In this document: positions 50,905 to 63,179 of the stretch, one piece after another
How the letters are laid out: every line of letters starts with the position of its first letter
How positions within the stretch are numbered: position 1 is the stretch's first letter
NCBI GenBank assembly: GCA_900169235.1
Contig: FWCC01000247.1
Coordinates: 57,213-121,212 of the forward strand
DNA: 64,000 bases
Direction: 5' to 3'
Origin: Zarea fungicola
Taxonomy: Eukaryota; Ascomycota; Sordariomycetes; Hypocreales; Cordycipitaceae
Translations under genes and position numbers: made by a program
Notes under the pieces: model-generated
Database searches by the model: none
What the model was told of the DNA's origin: nothing
Seen by the model: only the letters and a program-made list of their open reading frames with translations

Positions 50905-53900
50905 CTGGACATTGTATTAATTAGTTACGAGGTGTATTCTTACCCTGCTTTACCTACTTGCTTGTAGACGGCGTCACAAATAGAAGAGACTTGGAATATG
51001 TACAGCGACTCAATATATCTTTTTCTTGCTCGCTTTTTTCTCTTTGTTTTCCTTTATTTATCTTTTATTCCTCTTTTGTTCATTTTTTGCTCATCTACAG
51101 GGTAGGTTTTACTATGTTTGCGAATGTGCTGCTAGACTAGACAGTGTTAGCAATAGATGAAAGTTGGAAATGAACAGTGACTCGATTATAATTTTGATCC
51201 CTTTTTTTTACCCCTTATCTTTTTTTTTTCTCCTTCTTTCTCTTTTCCCCTGCTTTTTTTCTCGGAATGCCAATTCTAGCACGCTGCAATCCTATTCAAA
51301 TTCACGGCCATCGTGAATGGATGATAGCAATTCAGCAGTTCATCACGTTACTTCAGCCTTGATAGACTAGCTGCGTGCAGGTCTCAAAGAGGAAGGTCGG
51401 ACTGTCTGTCGCCCGAGGATGACGGATTGAGTGGCGTTTTTAACGATGAACGAGGAACATGACAACCGAAGCGTGAAAGACGACTTGGTCTTCGCACAGC
51501 TTGTCTTTTCCAAGCTTGGCCAAGCCGGTGTGACGCACCGGCGACCCGAGTTTTTTTTTTAATTTTCTAGTCTTGTTCATCTTTATCAAATGTCTCTAGT
51601 GAAATGGTAGATCTAGACTAGATTTGCGGAAAATCTAAAGATGGAGTGTATCGGCCATCAGAGACATTGTTGCAGATGATAGTCTAGAAGGCTTTACTGA
51701 GTGACGAGTTGGGAGAGAATACTCGAGTCGGAAGAGGTGCATAAAAACACATAGGGCTTAGCTAGTCCCTTGTTGTCGTGATTGCGTGTGCGGCAACATT
51801 CCAGCATCCAGGGCATGTAAAAGCAGCGCGTACGTAGTGGAAACGAAATACGAGACATTGTGATGAGTGAAGGGTGCATGTACGGAGTAATTTGACGTAC
51901 CAGTACACGCGTAGCAAGGCATGGTTCATGAATGTCCCAGACAAGGTGTGGGTAGAGACTAGCAGACAGCTTTGTAGCAATGGCTATAATAATAAGAAAA
52001 TACTATTGATTCGATAGCGGATGAGACTTGTTTGTATTGGCATTCAATTGTTGAGGATGCGGTGTGACAGAGATGTAAGACAGTCGCGTCAGGGGATGAG
52101 TGTTGGGACAAGGTCGGAAGTAGCGTATATGGGGGCTATAAATGAAAGCATGCCAAGGGATGTATTTACACGTTAATTTGAAGTGATGCATCACCAAAGG
52201 AGAAGAAAGCATTGGAAGGAATGTCACGTAGCAAGTATATATCCAATCGGCAGCTTGTTGACGACTGTCGAGACAGTGCAGGGCTTTTAGCTTTTTGGTT
52301 AGCGGTAAATACCTAGTAGGCATCCCGTAGCTAGCTGCATAATTACTCCGTCGTAGATTGGTCATTTCTAATTATACCGGCAGTGGGGATATTTGGCTGC
52401 ATGTGCTAGTTTGCCTGCAGAGGAGTCGGTACATGTCGTGCATTGCGCTTCAAGAGAGGGGATTGGGGCAGATTGCACGCCATTCTAGCGGACCAGGATT
52501 ACAGTGTTGAAGAGGACGATACTGAGCATTGTCACAAGTGTGCATATCGGAACCATGGAGAGTCAATCTTGCGGTCAACGTGGTTATCAGTAACCAAGGG
52601 GGACGAATGCCTGTCATTAACAGCAACAAGCAAGGGCACCTATATTGGTACAATTGCCTAGCAGGGAGATACCCACACTGGTGTCCACGCGTGCAGATTT
52701 GCTGCATGACGATCGCGATGTAGGCTGCATGCTATTTGTGACTGCCGGCGGGATTGAATTTTTTTTTTTTTTTTTTCAATAGTTGGTTATTTGAAAAACA
52801 AGGAATAATAATGTATATTCAACGTCGGCCATTGGCAAATCGGAAACATGTTCCGTCGGTGGCGGGTGTGGCATGTGGCAAATGGACAGGACAAGTTTTA
52901 TCAGATGGAGAAAAAATCTCCAAAGCGCGGCATGACTCTTTTCTCGCTTCTCCAGCCCGGAGACTGTACCCAGGAGCCAAACCCGCCAACCCGCCAGCTC
53001 GTTCATTCAGTCATGTCGGCGAGAGACTGACGCATTCCACTCAAGTGGGTGGCTAGCTGTGCTGAGTACCTACTGCGCTCTAGCCTCTCTGCTGTGGCTG
53101 TCTGCGAGTAGCTTGTGTGTCAGGGTACCAGTAGCATTGCACACCGCTGAATTGATGAATCTTGTTGAGAATCACGGCATGCGTGTGATTTTCTTCCTTT
53201 TCACTTGATTTTTTCTTTCTCTTCTTTTTCTCTTCCTTTAGCAAGTTACTACATTGTCCTCATTGATTTCAGGCAGCACCTAGTATTGAATACCCAAGCA
53301 AGACAGGTTGACAGGTACCTGGAAATACATTGAAATTACAGGGAGCCCACGTATTCCTCGGGCGTTCTCCAGCAACCCCACGCAGCCCACTAGCGAACCC
53401 CACCGGCTGCCATTGTCCCGGACTCTGGCTCCACAGCGCTTTGTTGGTACTTTTGGTTACCTTTGACTTGCACCACCAGGACCCGTACCGGTGCCAGTAC
53501 CAGTAGTTGGGTTTAGGCCTGGCTTTGGTTCGTCGGTGGCGCTCCTCCAAGACATCTCGACCAGGGTCACTCCAACAGCCTGTGAACCGCTACACCAACA
53601 ACGCTGCATACTGGCACTGTCAACTACACACTTGACACGCCACCCTCCAGCCGTTTTTCATCATCGCAGCCGATGATTTTTAAATCTGCCATTTATCCTT
53701 CTCCTTTTCCTTTTTAAGCCTCGCCGGCTTGTCCTGTCTTGGCACTCTTGCAACAATCAACCTACTCAGTACACCTCACCTCTACACACTGTGCAAACGG
53801 CCATCTCGACCACGACACCATCACCAGTCACCGCCCATCATCACCATCAAATTCTTTCCATTCGACATTTCCTTTACAATCATCACCTCTGATCCATCGC

Positions 53901-54404
53901 CAGCATTTTCTCTTCTTCGGCCTACTAATCTCTTGTCTCGTCGTTCGACCGAGCTTCTCCGCCGCCCACAAGCTAGCCAGGTCCTGGATATCCAATAAGC
54001 TAGGCCCACCGCCACCATTGGCCTTATATTTTTTTTCTCGACCAATCCCACCAAAACAACCTTCATTCCAACGCCCTTTTCTACTCCAGAAGGCCCCCGG
54101 CTAGTAGAGAAATTCATTCTCCGCCAATTTTTCTGGCCCTCTTACTTTCGGCGCCGTCTTTTTCTCCTTGTTGACTTTCCATCTTCTTTTTCTCAGCGTC
54201 CACGGATTCCCCCGACGGCCTCGAATCATCACCATCACTTACGTCGTATCGGCACTGTCACCCGTTCTCCGAATCACTGCCGACGCACCATTGCCTCAAC
54301 TGCCGGTGCTACTGCAGCTCCCCCCCGCCGTGCCCGCCCGGCCACCGATACCGCCTCCATAGCTGCGGCGCGCGACACTGTCAATTCTTCAGTCCGCCAC
54401 AGCC
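50905..54404. other. Long intergenic region with pyrimidine-rich leader of the ABC gene
   Basis: 3.5 kb without a supported gene. A run of 18 T lies at 52759-52776. From about 53160 to 54400 the plus strand is strongly C/T-rich, typical of the promoter and 5' UTR of well-expressed fungal genes such as the downstream transporter. Diverged similar stretches occur near 50990 and 51165. Confidence 0.55.
52759..52776 (+). repeat. Homopolymer T18
   Basis: Eighteen consecutive T residues. It is probably a slippage-prone tract in non-coding DNA. Confidence 0.9.
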
Positions 54405-57400
54405 ATGCGCGGCTTCGCCCAATGTTCCTGGCCCATATGGCGCGTCGATGACTTTTCCCTGTGCTTTCAAGTCGAGTGCGTAACTCTCCATTATTTTTAT
54501 TTTTTTTCTGTTCCAAGTCTTTACAGGCGCCTTTGTCACGGGTGGATAAGGCCGGCGCAAAGGCCCTGTACAGTCCTGGCAACCTTTGTCGGCGTATTTT
54601 TAGAGGCATCCTAACTAATTTATTTTTTATAGCTACCTTCGCGTCCTCATCCCTCTGGCCCTCGTCGCCTTCTCTGCCGCTCGAGTCCTCTCCTTCAACA
54701 TCTCTCGCTGTATCCAGAATCGCCGTGACCAAAGATACACTGCCGTTGACAGTGGCAATCATGTAACCGATCACACAGTCCTGCCCCCCACCCCCGAAAC
54801 CGACTCCGAGCAAGATTTGGAAATTCATGGTGGTCGTCTCTCCAAAACACTCTCTCGCGGCTCTGTTGTCCATACCGATCAGCCACCCGCTCAATTGCTT
54901 TCCAACATTGTCGAGATTCTCGCCGTGGCCGCCCTCATCGGTCTCAATGTCCTCGCCCTCGTCACTGGAACTGGCTCCTACGGCAAGCGCGCCCGCCTCG
55001 CCGCCGCTGTCAGCTTGATCGTCTGGATCTATACCCTCGCCCTCGTCTCCTTGCGCCTCTTCCTCGGCAACTCAAAATGGAGAGTCCCTCATCTCTGGAA
55101 CCATACCGCCACAATCTACGCCATCACTTGGGTCTGCTCTCTCCTGATCTTGCGCTCCGCCATTATCCACCCAAGCTCCAACCTCGCCCAAATCATCGTC
55201 ATTGCCGAGTTTGCTTCACTCACTCTCCTCTGGGCCATGGCCATGACCACCCGCAAGGGTAACAAGACTGTTCTCATGGAGTGGGAAAATGGCCTCGAAC
55301 CTTCCCGCGAGCCCCTTGCCAGTCTCTTCTCCATCGTCACATTCTCTTGGGTCAACGACATCATTTGGGCTGGCTGGAAGACCCCCCTTGAAATGGACAG
55401 AGTCTGGAACCTCTTGCCCAAGGACAAGGCCGCCAATGTCATTGGCCACTACCGCTCTTTCAAACAGAGTGGTTCCCTCGCCGTTCACCTGCTCAGCTAC
55501 TTCAAGGGTCTTCTCATCGGCCAGTGCCTGCTCGCCGCCCTCGCCGGTGTCTTTACCTTTGCCCCCACCATGCTGCTCAAGTACATTCTCGAATACGTCG
55601 AAGACCCCGATTCCGCCCCCCGCAACGTCATCTGGCTCTTCGTCATTCTGCTCCCTGTCCTCGATACCATTCGATCCATCAGCGACAACATGAGTCTCTG
55701 GACCGGTCGCAAGATTTGCATTCGCATGCGCGCCATCATCATCGGTGACATTTACGCCAAGGCTCTCCGACGCAAAGCCGCTGCCGGCAAAGACAAGGTT
55801 CTGCTCGCCGAAGAAGAAGACGACGAGCAAGGCTCCGACGCCACCAAAAAGGGTGCCGTGTCCACCATTAAGCGCGCCCTTGGCCTCAAGGGCAAGAAGA
55901 AGAACAAGGCCGACGACGCCGCTGAAAACAAGTCGGCCGCCAGTCCTGACGAGCAGTCTAACCTAGGTACCATCATCAACCTCATGTCCGTCGACAGCTT
56001 CAAAATCTCCGAGACTACCGCCTATCTCCACTTCCTCGTCGGTGCTGCCCCCGTCCAGCTCGCCGTTTCCGTCTTCTTGCTCTGGCAGGTCATGGGCCTC
56101 AGTGCCATCCCTGGCATTGTCGTCATGATCTTCTTGGTTCCCGTCAACTACCTCCTCGCCAACGGCTTTAGCGTCACTTCCAAGAACATCATGGCAGCCA
56201 CCGACAAGAGAATTCACGTTACCAACGAGGTCCTCCAAAACATTCGCATCATCAAGTACTTTGCCTGGGAGAGACGCTTCGGGACCATTATTGACGAGAA
56301 GCGTGAGGTCGAACTCAAGGCTATGCGCTCCCGCTATATTCTTTGGTCGGTTGCCGTCGCCATCTGGAACTCGGTCCCTGTTCTCATCACATTCTTCTCC
56401 TTTGTCGTTTACACTCTTGTCGAGAAGAGGCCGCTGTACCCCTCGGTTGCCTTTACCGCCATCTCACTCTTCATGCTCCTGCGCATTCCCCTGGATTTGC
56501 TCGGCGACATGTTTGCCCACGTCCAGGAGGCCAAGGTCTCTGTCGACCGTGTTGAGGAATTCCTGCAAGAGGGCGAGACCGAAAAGTATGAGCAGCTGGG
56601 CACCGACAATGTCGACGAGCACGGTGTCAAGCGTATCGGCTTCCGTGACGCAACCCTCTCCTGGAGTAGCAATTCCGAAGAATCTACTGACGGCCCCACC
56701 GCTTTCCGCTTGTGGGATCTCAACATTGACTTTGCCATAGGCAAGCTCAACATTGTTGCTGGCCCTACTGGCTCTGGCAAGACATCTCTACTCATGGGTC
56801 TCCTTGGTGAAATGTCCCTCTTTGATGGACGTGTCTTTTGCCCTGGCGGTCGAAGCCGCGATGACGTTCGGCCCGATCCCCAAACAGGCCTCGCTGATAC
56901 CATTGCCTATGTCGCCCAGGCTGCTTGGCTGCTCAATGGTAGCATCAAGACAAACATCCTCTTTGGTTCCGTCTACAATGAGCAGCGTTACAACGACGTC
57001 ATTGTTGCCTGTGCCCTCGAGCGCGATCTGGACATCCTCGACCACGGCGACGAGACACTTGTTGGCGAAAAGGGCATTACGCTCTCTGGTGGACAGAAGC
57101 AGCGCATCTCCCTCGCCCGTGCCATTTACTCCGACTCTGCCCACATTCTCATGGACGACTGTCTTTCTGCCGTCGACTCTCACACTGCTCACTGGATCTT
57201 TCACCGCTGCATCAAAGGCCCTCTCATGGCGAACCGAACCTGCATCCTCGTCACCCACAACGTCCAGCTTTGCGCCCCCATGTCCGACTTTACTGTCTTG
57301 CTGGACAATGGCCGCGTGAGTGCCCAGGGTGCCTCGACTGAGCTCATTGCCTCTGGTAAGCTCGGCGAGGACCTCCAAAAATCTCGCCCTGGTTCTGCCG

Positions 57401-59538
57401 TACCCTCCCGCCCCGCTTCACGTGCCTCTTCCAGTCTTGGAGAGACCACCGTCGTTGATGAATCCTCCACCGCGGCGTACAAGCCCAAGGTGAAGAAGAA
57501 TGTTGCTCCCCAGGTTGACCCCATGGATGAAGGCAAGGCCACTGGCGCCGTCAAGTTGCCCGTGCTGAAGCTCTATCTCTTTTCCATGGGCTCCTGGTGG
57601 TTCTGGATCATTGCTCTTGTTGTCTTCCAGCTCCAGCAGCTTGCTCCCGTCGCCACCAACGTCTGGGTCCGAAGCTGGGCTAACCAGTATGTTGAGCAAG
57701 ACGTTAGTGGCGTTGCCTTTAGCTCTGCCAGTGCTTCGTATAACAACCAGTTCCACCCCAAGGCTGCTTGGGCCACCATTGCGAAGCTGAGCAACCTGCA
57801 CGACCAGTCACCTGCCTATGGAGTCGATGGCCAGACCACAATGGGCGTCAAGTCCGTCGCCGAGGTTGATGCCGTCTACTACGTCTGTGGTCTTGCCTTT
57901 ATTGGTGCTCTCGGCGCCATGACGGCCTTTGTTCGTGATATCTGGATCTTCTTTGGCTCCCTGACTGCTTCTCGCCGCCTCCACAACCAGCTCCTCAACT
58001 CCGTCATGAGAGCCCGCTTCAAGTTTTTTGACGTGACGCCTCTTGGACAGATTGTCAATCGCTTCAGCAAGGATCTGGAGGCCGTCGACCAGGACATTGC
58101 TCCTACTGCTATTGGTGTATTTGCCTGCGCGCTGTCTCTTATTGTCACGGTTGTTCTCATTGCCGTCATTACCCCTGGATTCCTCATTGCCGCCTTTTTC
58201 ATCGCCATCCTGTTCTACGGAGTCTCCGTCTTTTACCTCCGCGCCTCCCGCGACCTGAAGCGACTCGAGTCCGTCCAGCGCAGCCCCCTCTTCCAGCAGT
58301 TTGGTGAGACTCTTAGCGGCATGACAACCATCCGAGCCTACGGTGTTGAGCGACGATTTATCCGCGAAAACCTGGACAAGATCAACACGTCGAACCGTCC
58401 CTTCATCTACCTCTGGTCCCTGAACAGATGGCTTGCGTTCCGCGCCGACTTTATCGGCAACAGCGTTTCCTTCTTTGCCGGTGTCTTTATCATTCTCAGC
58501 ATCGGCAAAATCGATGCCGGTTCCGCCGGTATCTCGCTGAGCTACGCCATGAGCTTTACGGACAATGTTTTGTGGCTGGTTCGCCAGTATGGCACAAATG
58601 AGCAGAACATGAACTCAATGGAGCGTATCAAGGAGTACCTCGACGTTGAGCAAGAGGCAGATGCCATTATCGAGGACTCCCGCCCGGCCGAGTCGTGGCC
58701 CGAGAAGGGTAGCGTGGAATTCGTCAACTACAGCACACGCTACCGAAGCGATTTGGAGCCCGTCCTCCGCGGCATCTCTCTCAAGATTAATGCCAAGGAA
58801 AAGGTCGGCATCGTCGGCCGCACTGGTGCCGGCAAGAGCTCGCTCACGCTTGCTCTGTTCCGTGCTCTAGAGGCGGACAAGGGCAAGATTCTGGTTGACG
58901 GCGTCAACATTGGCGGGATTGGCCTCCAGGATCTCCGTGAGAAGATTACCATTGTTCCTCAGGACCCGACGCTCTTCACTGGTACGCTGCGCTCCAACCT
59001 CGACCCGTTTGACCAGTTCACGGACGGACAGGTGTTTGAGGCGCTGCGTCGTGTTCACCTGATTGGTGATGAGGAGACTAGTGTGCCCGCGACGCCCGTG
59101 TCCGGCCTTGCCAGCAACAAGAACATTTTCCTGGATCTCGCCTCGCCAGTGGCGGAATCTGGGTCCAACCTGTCGCAGGGCCAAAGACAGCTCTTGTGTC
59201 TTGCCCGTGCGATGCTCAAGAGGCCCAAGGTGCTGGTCATGGACGAGGCCACTGCCTCGATTGACTACAACACCGACTCCAAGATCCAGGAGACGATTCG
59301 TGAGATGAAGGGCACGGTGATTACGATTGCGCATCGCCTGCAGACGATTGTCGACTACGACAAGGTGCTGGTGCTGGACAAGGGCGAGAAGGTGGAGTTT
59401 GCGCATCCGTGGGAGCTGATTAGCGACGAGAGCACACAATTTTACAGCATGTGCGAGTCGAGCGGCGACTTGGATATTCTGGTCAAGGCGGCCAAGAAGA
59501 AGTGGGATGAGAGCCGGCTTGTGGATGTTGAGGCATAA
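54405..59538 (+). CDS. Vacuolar-type ABCC (MRP) transporter, Ybt1/Bpt1-like
   Basis: Two exons, 54405-54475 and 54633-59538, join across a 157-bp intron (GTGCGT...CTAACT...TATAG) to give 1658 residues. Without the first exon the N-terminus would start inside the protein: coding continues back to 54634 (YLRVLIPLALVAFSAARV) and joins MRGFAQCSWPIWRVDDFSLC. A TMD0 precedes the core. The first ATP-binding domain has GPTGSGKTS (about 734), LSGGQKQ (about 843) and ILMDDCLSAVD. The second has GRTGAGKSS (about 1419), LSQGQRQ (about 1538) and VMDEATASID. An acidic/lysine-rich insertion of some 60 residues inside the first membrane domain is typical of the Ybt1/Nft1/Vmr1 branch. Members move glutathione conjugates, bile acids and other anions into the vacuole. 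Strong codon bias suggests high expression. It is not obviously tied to the NRPS locus. Confidence 0.93.
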
Positions 59539-60170
59539 GGCATACATAGGTTGGCCTCTTTGTTTTACATTAGTATGATTATCTGTGTATACTGCATTAT
59601 GTTTGGTGTTTTGTTATTTTACTTTTTTTCCTTCTTCAACTTTGGTTTACTTGTGTTGTTACCTTGAAAAAGTTTGGCTGGTGTCGAGATGAGTGTTGCA
59701 ATTCCCCGGTCTTGAGACGAGGGGGATCGGGCGGGCTTGTCGATTTTATTCAATTTTGCTCATTTGCGCTTTTAAAGCTATAGATGAATATACTACTGAT
59801 AATTAATCATGGATTTGCTGCGTTGCGTGTTGACATGGTAGTAGACGTCGACATGACGCCAAAATACTTTGTGTCGAGACTGAAGGAATTTGGCGCTGTT
59901 ATTCTATTCCTAATTCATCTATAAATAAAACAAGACTCCTCGGCCAATTCCGAAACCCGTACAGTGCATCCACAGCCAATGAATGAAACTGGTCGGCATG
60001 CGTAAGCTTATATGGAACAGGCCAGTTGCTGCCTGTCGAACGACCTCATTATGGGGCCGCCTCACAGCCTCATCAGCCCTGCAGCGTCATCCTTTTTACT
60101 TTGTCCTCTTCTCTATTCTTCAACCTTGGTCATCTCAAATTCATCAAGAATCATTTCCAACCCTTTAAGC
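59539..60170. other. Intergenic region
   Basis: 3' UTR of the ABC gene and promoter of the next gene. The frame of the next gene is open back to 60012, but the product fits better from 60171. Confidence 0.5.
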
Positions 60171-61481
60171 ATGGGCAAGCCGTCTGACCTCGCCCCTGCC
60201 AAGGACAACGGCGACAGTCTCCCGACGACTCCGCTTGTCGAGGGCGCCAGTTCCATCTCCATGCACCGCCCCAACCACCAGCAAAACGACAACTACAACA
60301 CGCTGGCCGCGCCGCACCGGCAGCAGTACTTTGACGACGAAAACGACGACGACGATGATGATCTCCCCCCTCTATACAGCAACCATGATCCCGCCATCGC
60401 CCCCGAGGATCCGTTGCTGCCCCTCCCAGCTCTCGAGATTGCTCCCCATCGCCGGTCGGCCAAGGATGGGATAACGTACTATATTGACAACCGTCTCGAT
60501 ACCGACCCCATGTTTCTCTACGACCAGCTCGTCATCCTCGCCCAATACCCGCCACGACCCATCTGCCGCATCCGGGGCACGCACACCGAGACGATCCGCA
60601 AGGGCGACAAGGACGAGAACCAGACGGTCGTCGATTTCGATCTCGAAATCGATCTCACCTCGCTCCTCTACGCCCACACGCCCACAGCGGCGCAGCAGCA
60701 GTCGCAGCCCCAAAAGAAGATTACCACAGTCGGCAACTTTGAAAAAGTCCACCGCGGCACTGTCTTTGCCACGCGAGCCCCTGGTTTCGGCGGCAGCAGC
60801 GGCGGCGCCAACGCCGAGACGGGCACCCCGTCCCTGACGGAGTGGTGCCACCGGTACTGCGCCTCGGCCGCCGGCCTGAAGCGGTTCACGCTCGAGCGCC
60901 GCGTGACGGGCTACGACTTTGACCTCTTGGCGGGCAAGCTGACCAGCCTCATCCGGGCGACAAACTACCTCGGGCACGTCTCCGTCACGTTTCCCGTGCA
61001 CGACGCCCGGGTCGAAATCTACAACGACTGCGCCGTCTCGCGGTGGCGCCTCACGCGCTGGGTCCAGATCGTCGCGTACGTCACCCTCGTGTTCCTCCTC
61101 ACCTGGCCGTGGCTCGCGTTCCGCACCAAGCGCTGGGAGACGGCGTACGTGGCCTGGCCGCTGCGCGAGGACGAGGGGAGGGGCCGGTACACGAGCATGA
61201 GCGAGGAGGTGTGGTACAACATGTGGGCGAGGGCAATTCAGCAGGCCGCCGTGGCGAGGCGGCAGGGCACGCTCGACCAGGGCGACATGCAGCGCGCCAA
61301 CCTCCTGGCCGGGAACCCGCCGCCGCTGCCGGACAATGTCGACGGCGGCTGGGCGGGCGCCATCCAGGCGGGCGTCGAGGCCATGGCGCGGGTGAACAGG
61401 TCCTTTGGCTGGGGCGCGGATACCCGGCCCGGGAGGACGAGTCGGCTGAGCAGACTGCCGAACCTGGGCAGGAGGTCGTAA
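60171..61481 (+). CDS. Conserved single-pass membrane protein of unknown function
   Basis: A single exon of 436 residues from the ATG at 60171. An ATG at 60012 would add 53 residues with little family character, so the shorter start is preferred. Residues about 55-65 are an Asp run (DDENDDDDDDLPPLY). A soluble beta/alpha part follows (PPRPICRIRGTHTETIRKGD, TVVDFDLEIDLTSLL, LKRFTLERRVTGYDFDLLAG, VSVTFPVHDARVEIYND). One clear membrane helix lies at about 298-317 (WVQIVAYVTLVFLLTWPW). The C-terminal tail is Gly/Ala/Arg-rich. I recall this as a family conserved in ascomycetes without an assigned role. The soluble part is probably cytosolic. GC-rich, high-bias coding suggests steady expression. 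Confidence 0.82.
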   Translation: MGKPSDLAPAKDNGDSLPTTPLVEGASSISMHRPNHQQNDNYNTLAAPHRQQYFDDENDDDDDDLPPLYSNHDPAIAPEDPLLPLPALEIAPHRRSAKDGITYYIDNRLDTDPMFLYDQLVILAQYPPRPICRIRGTHTETIRKGDKDENQTVVDFDLEIDLTSLLYAHTPTAAQQQSQPQKKITTVGNFEKVHRGTVFATRAPGFGGSSGGANAETGTPSLTEWCHRYCASAAGLKRFTLERRVTGYDFDLLAGKLTSLIRATNYLGHVSVTFPVHDARVEIYNDCAVSRWRLTRWVQIVAYVTLVFLLTWPWLAFRTKRWETAYVAWPLREDEGRGRYTSMSEEVWYNMWARAIQQAAVARRQGTLDQGDMQRANLLAGNPPPLPDNVDGGWAGAIQAGVEAMARVNRSFGWGADTRPGRTSRLSRLPNLGRRS

Positions 61482-61890
61482 AGTATTATACACTGGAGAT
61501 GGTGATTGAATGTTTGATATTGGATGTTTGATATTGCAAGTTGGTTTAAACCCGACAGAAACCCTGTTAAAGCGATAGCATTGACTAGTCTCTCTTTTTC
61601 TCTTTTTTCTCTGTTAATCCCAGATTGATTATGATTGGCAAGAAATACAGCTCTCATCTAAACATGATCACTACATTTTCCATGCATTGAAACGCTCAAC
61701 TCAAAACTTGGACTTTATATAAAAAAGACCAAGTTGCAAGTTGACCAGTGACGGCACAGCAACTTGAATCTTTTGTTGCCCCACTACGTCACCCCGCCAT
61801 ATTTCTGTCAGACACATTCAACTCCAACTAAACTCACTCACTCTTTACCCGTCACCTCATACCTTTCGCGCTCAAGACGCAACTCCCCAA
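61482..61890. other. Intergenic region
   Basis: Terminator and promoter region between two plus-strand genes. No gene is seen. Confidence 0.5.
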
Positions 61891-62649
61891 ATGGAGATTC
61901 AAAACCCGAGACGGGCACTTGCCGTCAGTTTACACAGCGACAGGGACCATCTCAGTCGCACTCTTCACGGTCAGTCTGCCTTTGCCGCCTCATCCATTCG
62001 TTTCTGCCAATCCACCCATGCGCTACCCTACACTGCCGTCGACTTTGATTTCAATCACCCAGCCCGAGCTATATAGTTTTTACTTTGCAAGGGCGGGGAA
62101 GAATGCGGTCTCATTTACAAAATAAAGATACAGAATACAGAATACAGAATACATGAAGCAGATTACAGAATAAAACAGTATTAACACAGACTAGAACTCA
62201 CCGGATCAAAACCCACCCCTACAGAAGACTCACTCGCAGGGACAACACACAACCTTGCACTCAAGACAAAGTACTATGCCGCCACGGTCCCCATCTGGCT
62301 GGACCTGATAGACGACGCCGAGGAATGGGCAGCGTCCTTTCTCTCCACAGAAGCCTCCGAGGTCCTCGCCGTCCTCGGTGGTCTGATTCTCGTCTTTAGC
62401 CTGGCGCCAGCCACCGGACCAGACGGCGCCGCCGCTGCAGAAAAGACGCGCCAGCTCATTTCGCACGTCGGCCGGGTCGTCCACGAGGGGCTCGGTGGTT
62501 GGGAGTGGGATGGTGTCAAGCTCGCCGTCGGCGTGGGGGAGGCTGGCGGCGACGACGTCGATGAGTGGGATGAGCTCTGCGCCGAGGCCGGTCTCGAGTT
62601 TGTTCAAATCGGCGGCGATGCACAGGATCGGATGCAGCAATTCGGAGGC

Positions 62650-62698
<49 letters not shown>

Positions 62699-63179
62699 CT
62701 CTCTCTCTTCCAAATACACTCATTTGCACGGCTCTCTTGACTGACCTTTGATATAATTTCTCGCAGAAAAAAGTGGCATTCCTCGTATCAAAGAGGCCCT
62801 TGAAGCAAACGAATGGGAGGACCAAGGAAATGCCAACGACGGGGTAGACCAAGACGCAAACAACGACACCAGTGCAGCACAAGACCCAGAGAATATGGAT
62901 TTCGGTCTTGGCCAGGCGCCCGATCTAGAGAGCCTGAAAAAGGCAATCTGGGCAGGGGCAACCACTGCCGAAGCCGAGGAGGAGCAACATGCCAAAAAGG
63001 ACAGGGGCCAAGAAGACGAGGATACGCACAAGGACGACATTGGGGACGAGGACGTGGCCAAAGTGGAGGCCATGATGCGCAAACTGCAGGCCGCCCGGGA
63101 GGCGGGCGAGACAATGAGTGAAACGCAGCGGAGGAAAATGGCCGCCAAGGCGGTGCAAGAGGTTATGCGGGAGTTGTGA
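61891..63179 (+). CDS. Alpha/gamma-adaptin-binding protein p34-like
   Basis: Three exons, 61891-61969, 62195-62647 and 62767-63179, give 314 residues. The N-terminus NPRRALAVSLHSDRDHLSRT, then LAGTTHNLALKTKYYAATVP and IWLDLIDDAEEWAASFLS, match the small-GTPase-like half of p34/AAGAB (yeast Irc6 relative). The acidic C-terminal half ends with ESLKKAIWAG and a helix EAMMRKLQAAREAGETMSE, as in the family. p34 chaperones assembly of clathrin adaptor complexes AP-1 and AP-2 in the cytosol. The first intron is long (225 bp) and contains a tandem repeat. The second must be read as GC-AG (GCAAGT...CGCAG): using the nearby GT at 62652 throws exon 3 out of frame. Joined this way, the sequence keeps the family words FGEKSGIPR. 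Confidence 0.9.
62128..62153 (+). repeat. Heptamer tandem repeat in an intron
   Basis: ATACAGA is repeated 3.7 times inside the first intron of the p34-like gene. Confidence 0.85.
62654..62696 (+). repeat. (AC)n microsatellite in an intron
   Basis: About 21 AC units begin six bases after the GC donor of the second p34 intron. They are probably variable in length between strains. Confidence 0.95.

Noticed and set aside
55216..57378. Long minus-strand ORFs (204, 164 and 196 codons) within the vacuolar-type ABC gene
   Set aside because: They are antisense shadows of a complete ABCC protein with all ATPase motifs.
60372..61493. 373-codon minus-strand ORF opposite the conserved membrane-protein gene
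   Set aside because: It is Arg/Pro/Gly/Val-rich with no domain, the expected shadow of GC-rich plus-strand coding, which itself shows a membrane helix and conserved-looking segments.
62654..62696. Coding or CRISPR-like meaning of the repeated AC tract
   Set aside because: It is a simple dinucleotide microsatellite inside an intron with no spacer structure.
62652..62766. Ordinary GT donor at 62652 for the second p34 intron
   Set aside because: It shifts exon 3 out of frame and ends quickly in a stop; the GC donor at 62648 keeps the frame and the family motif.
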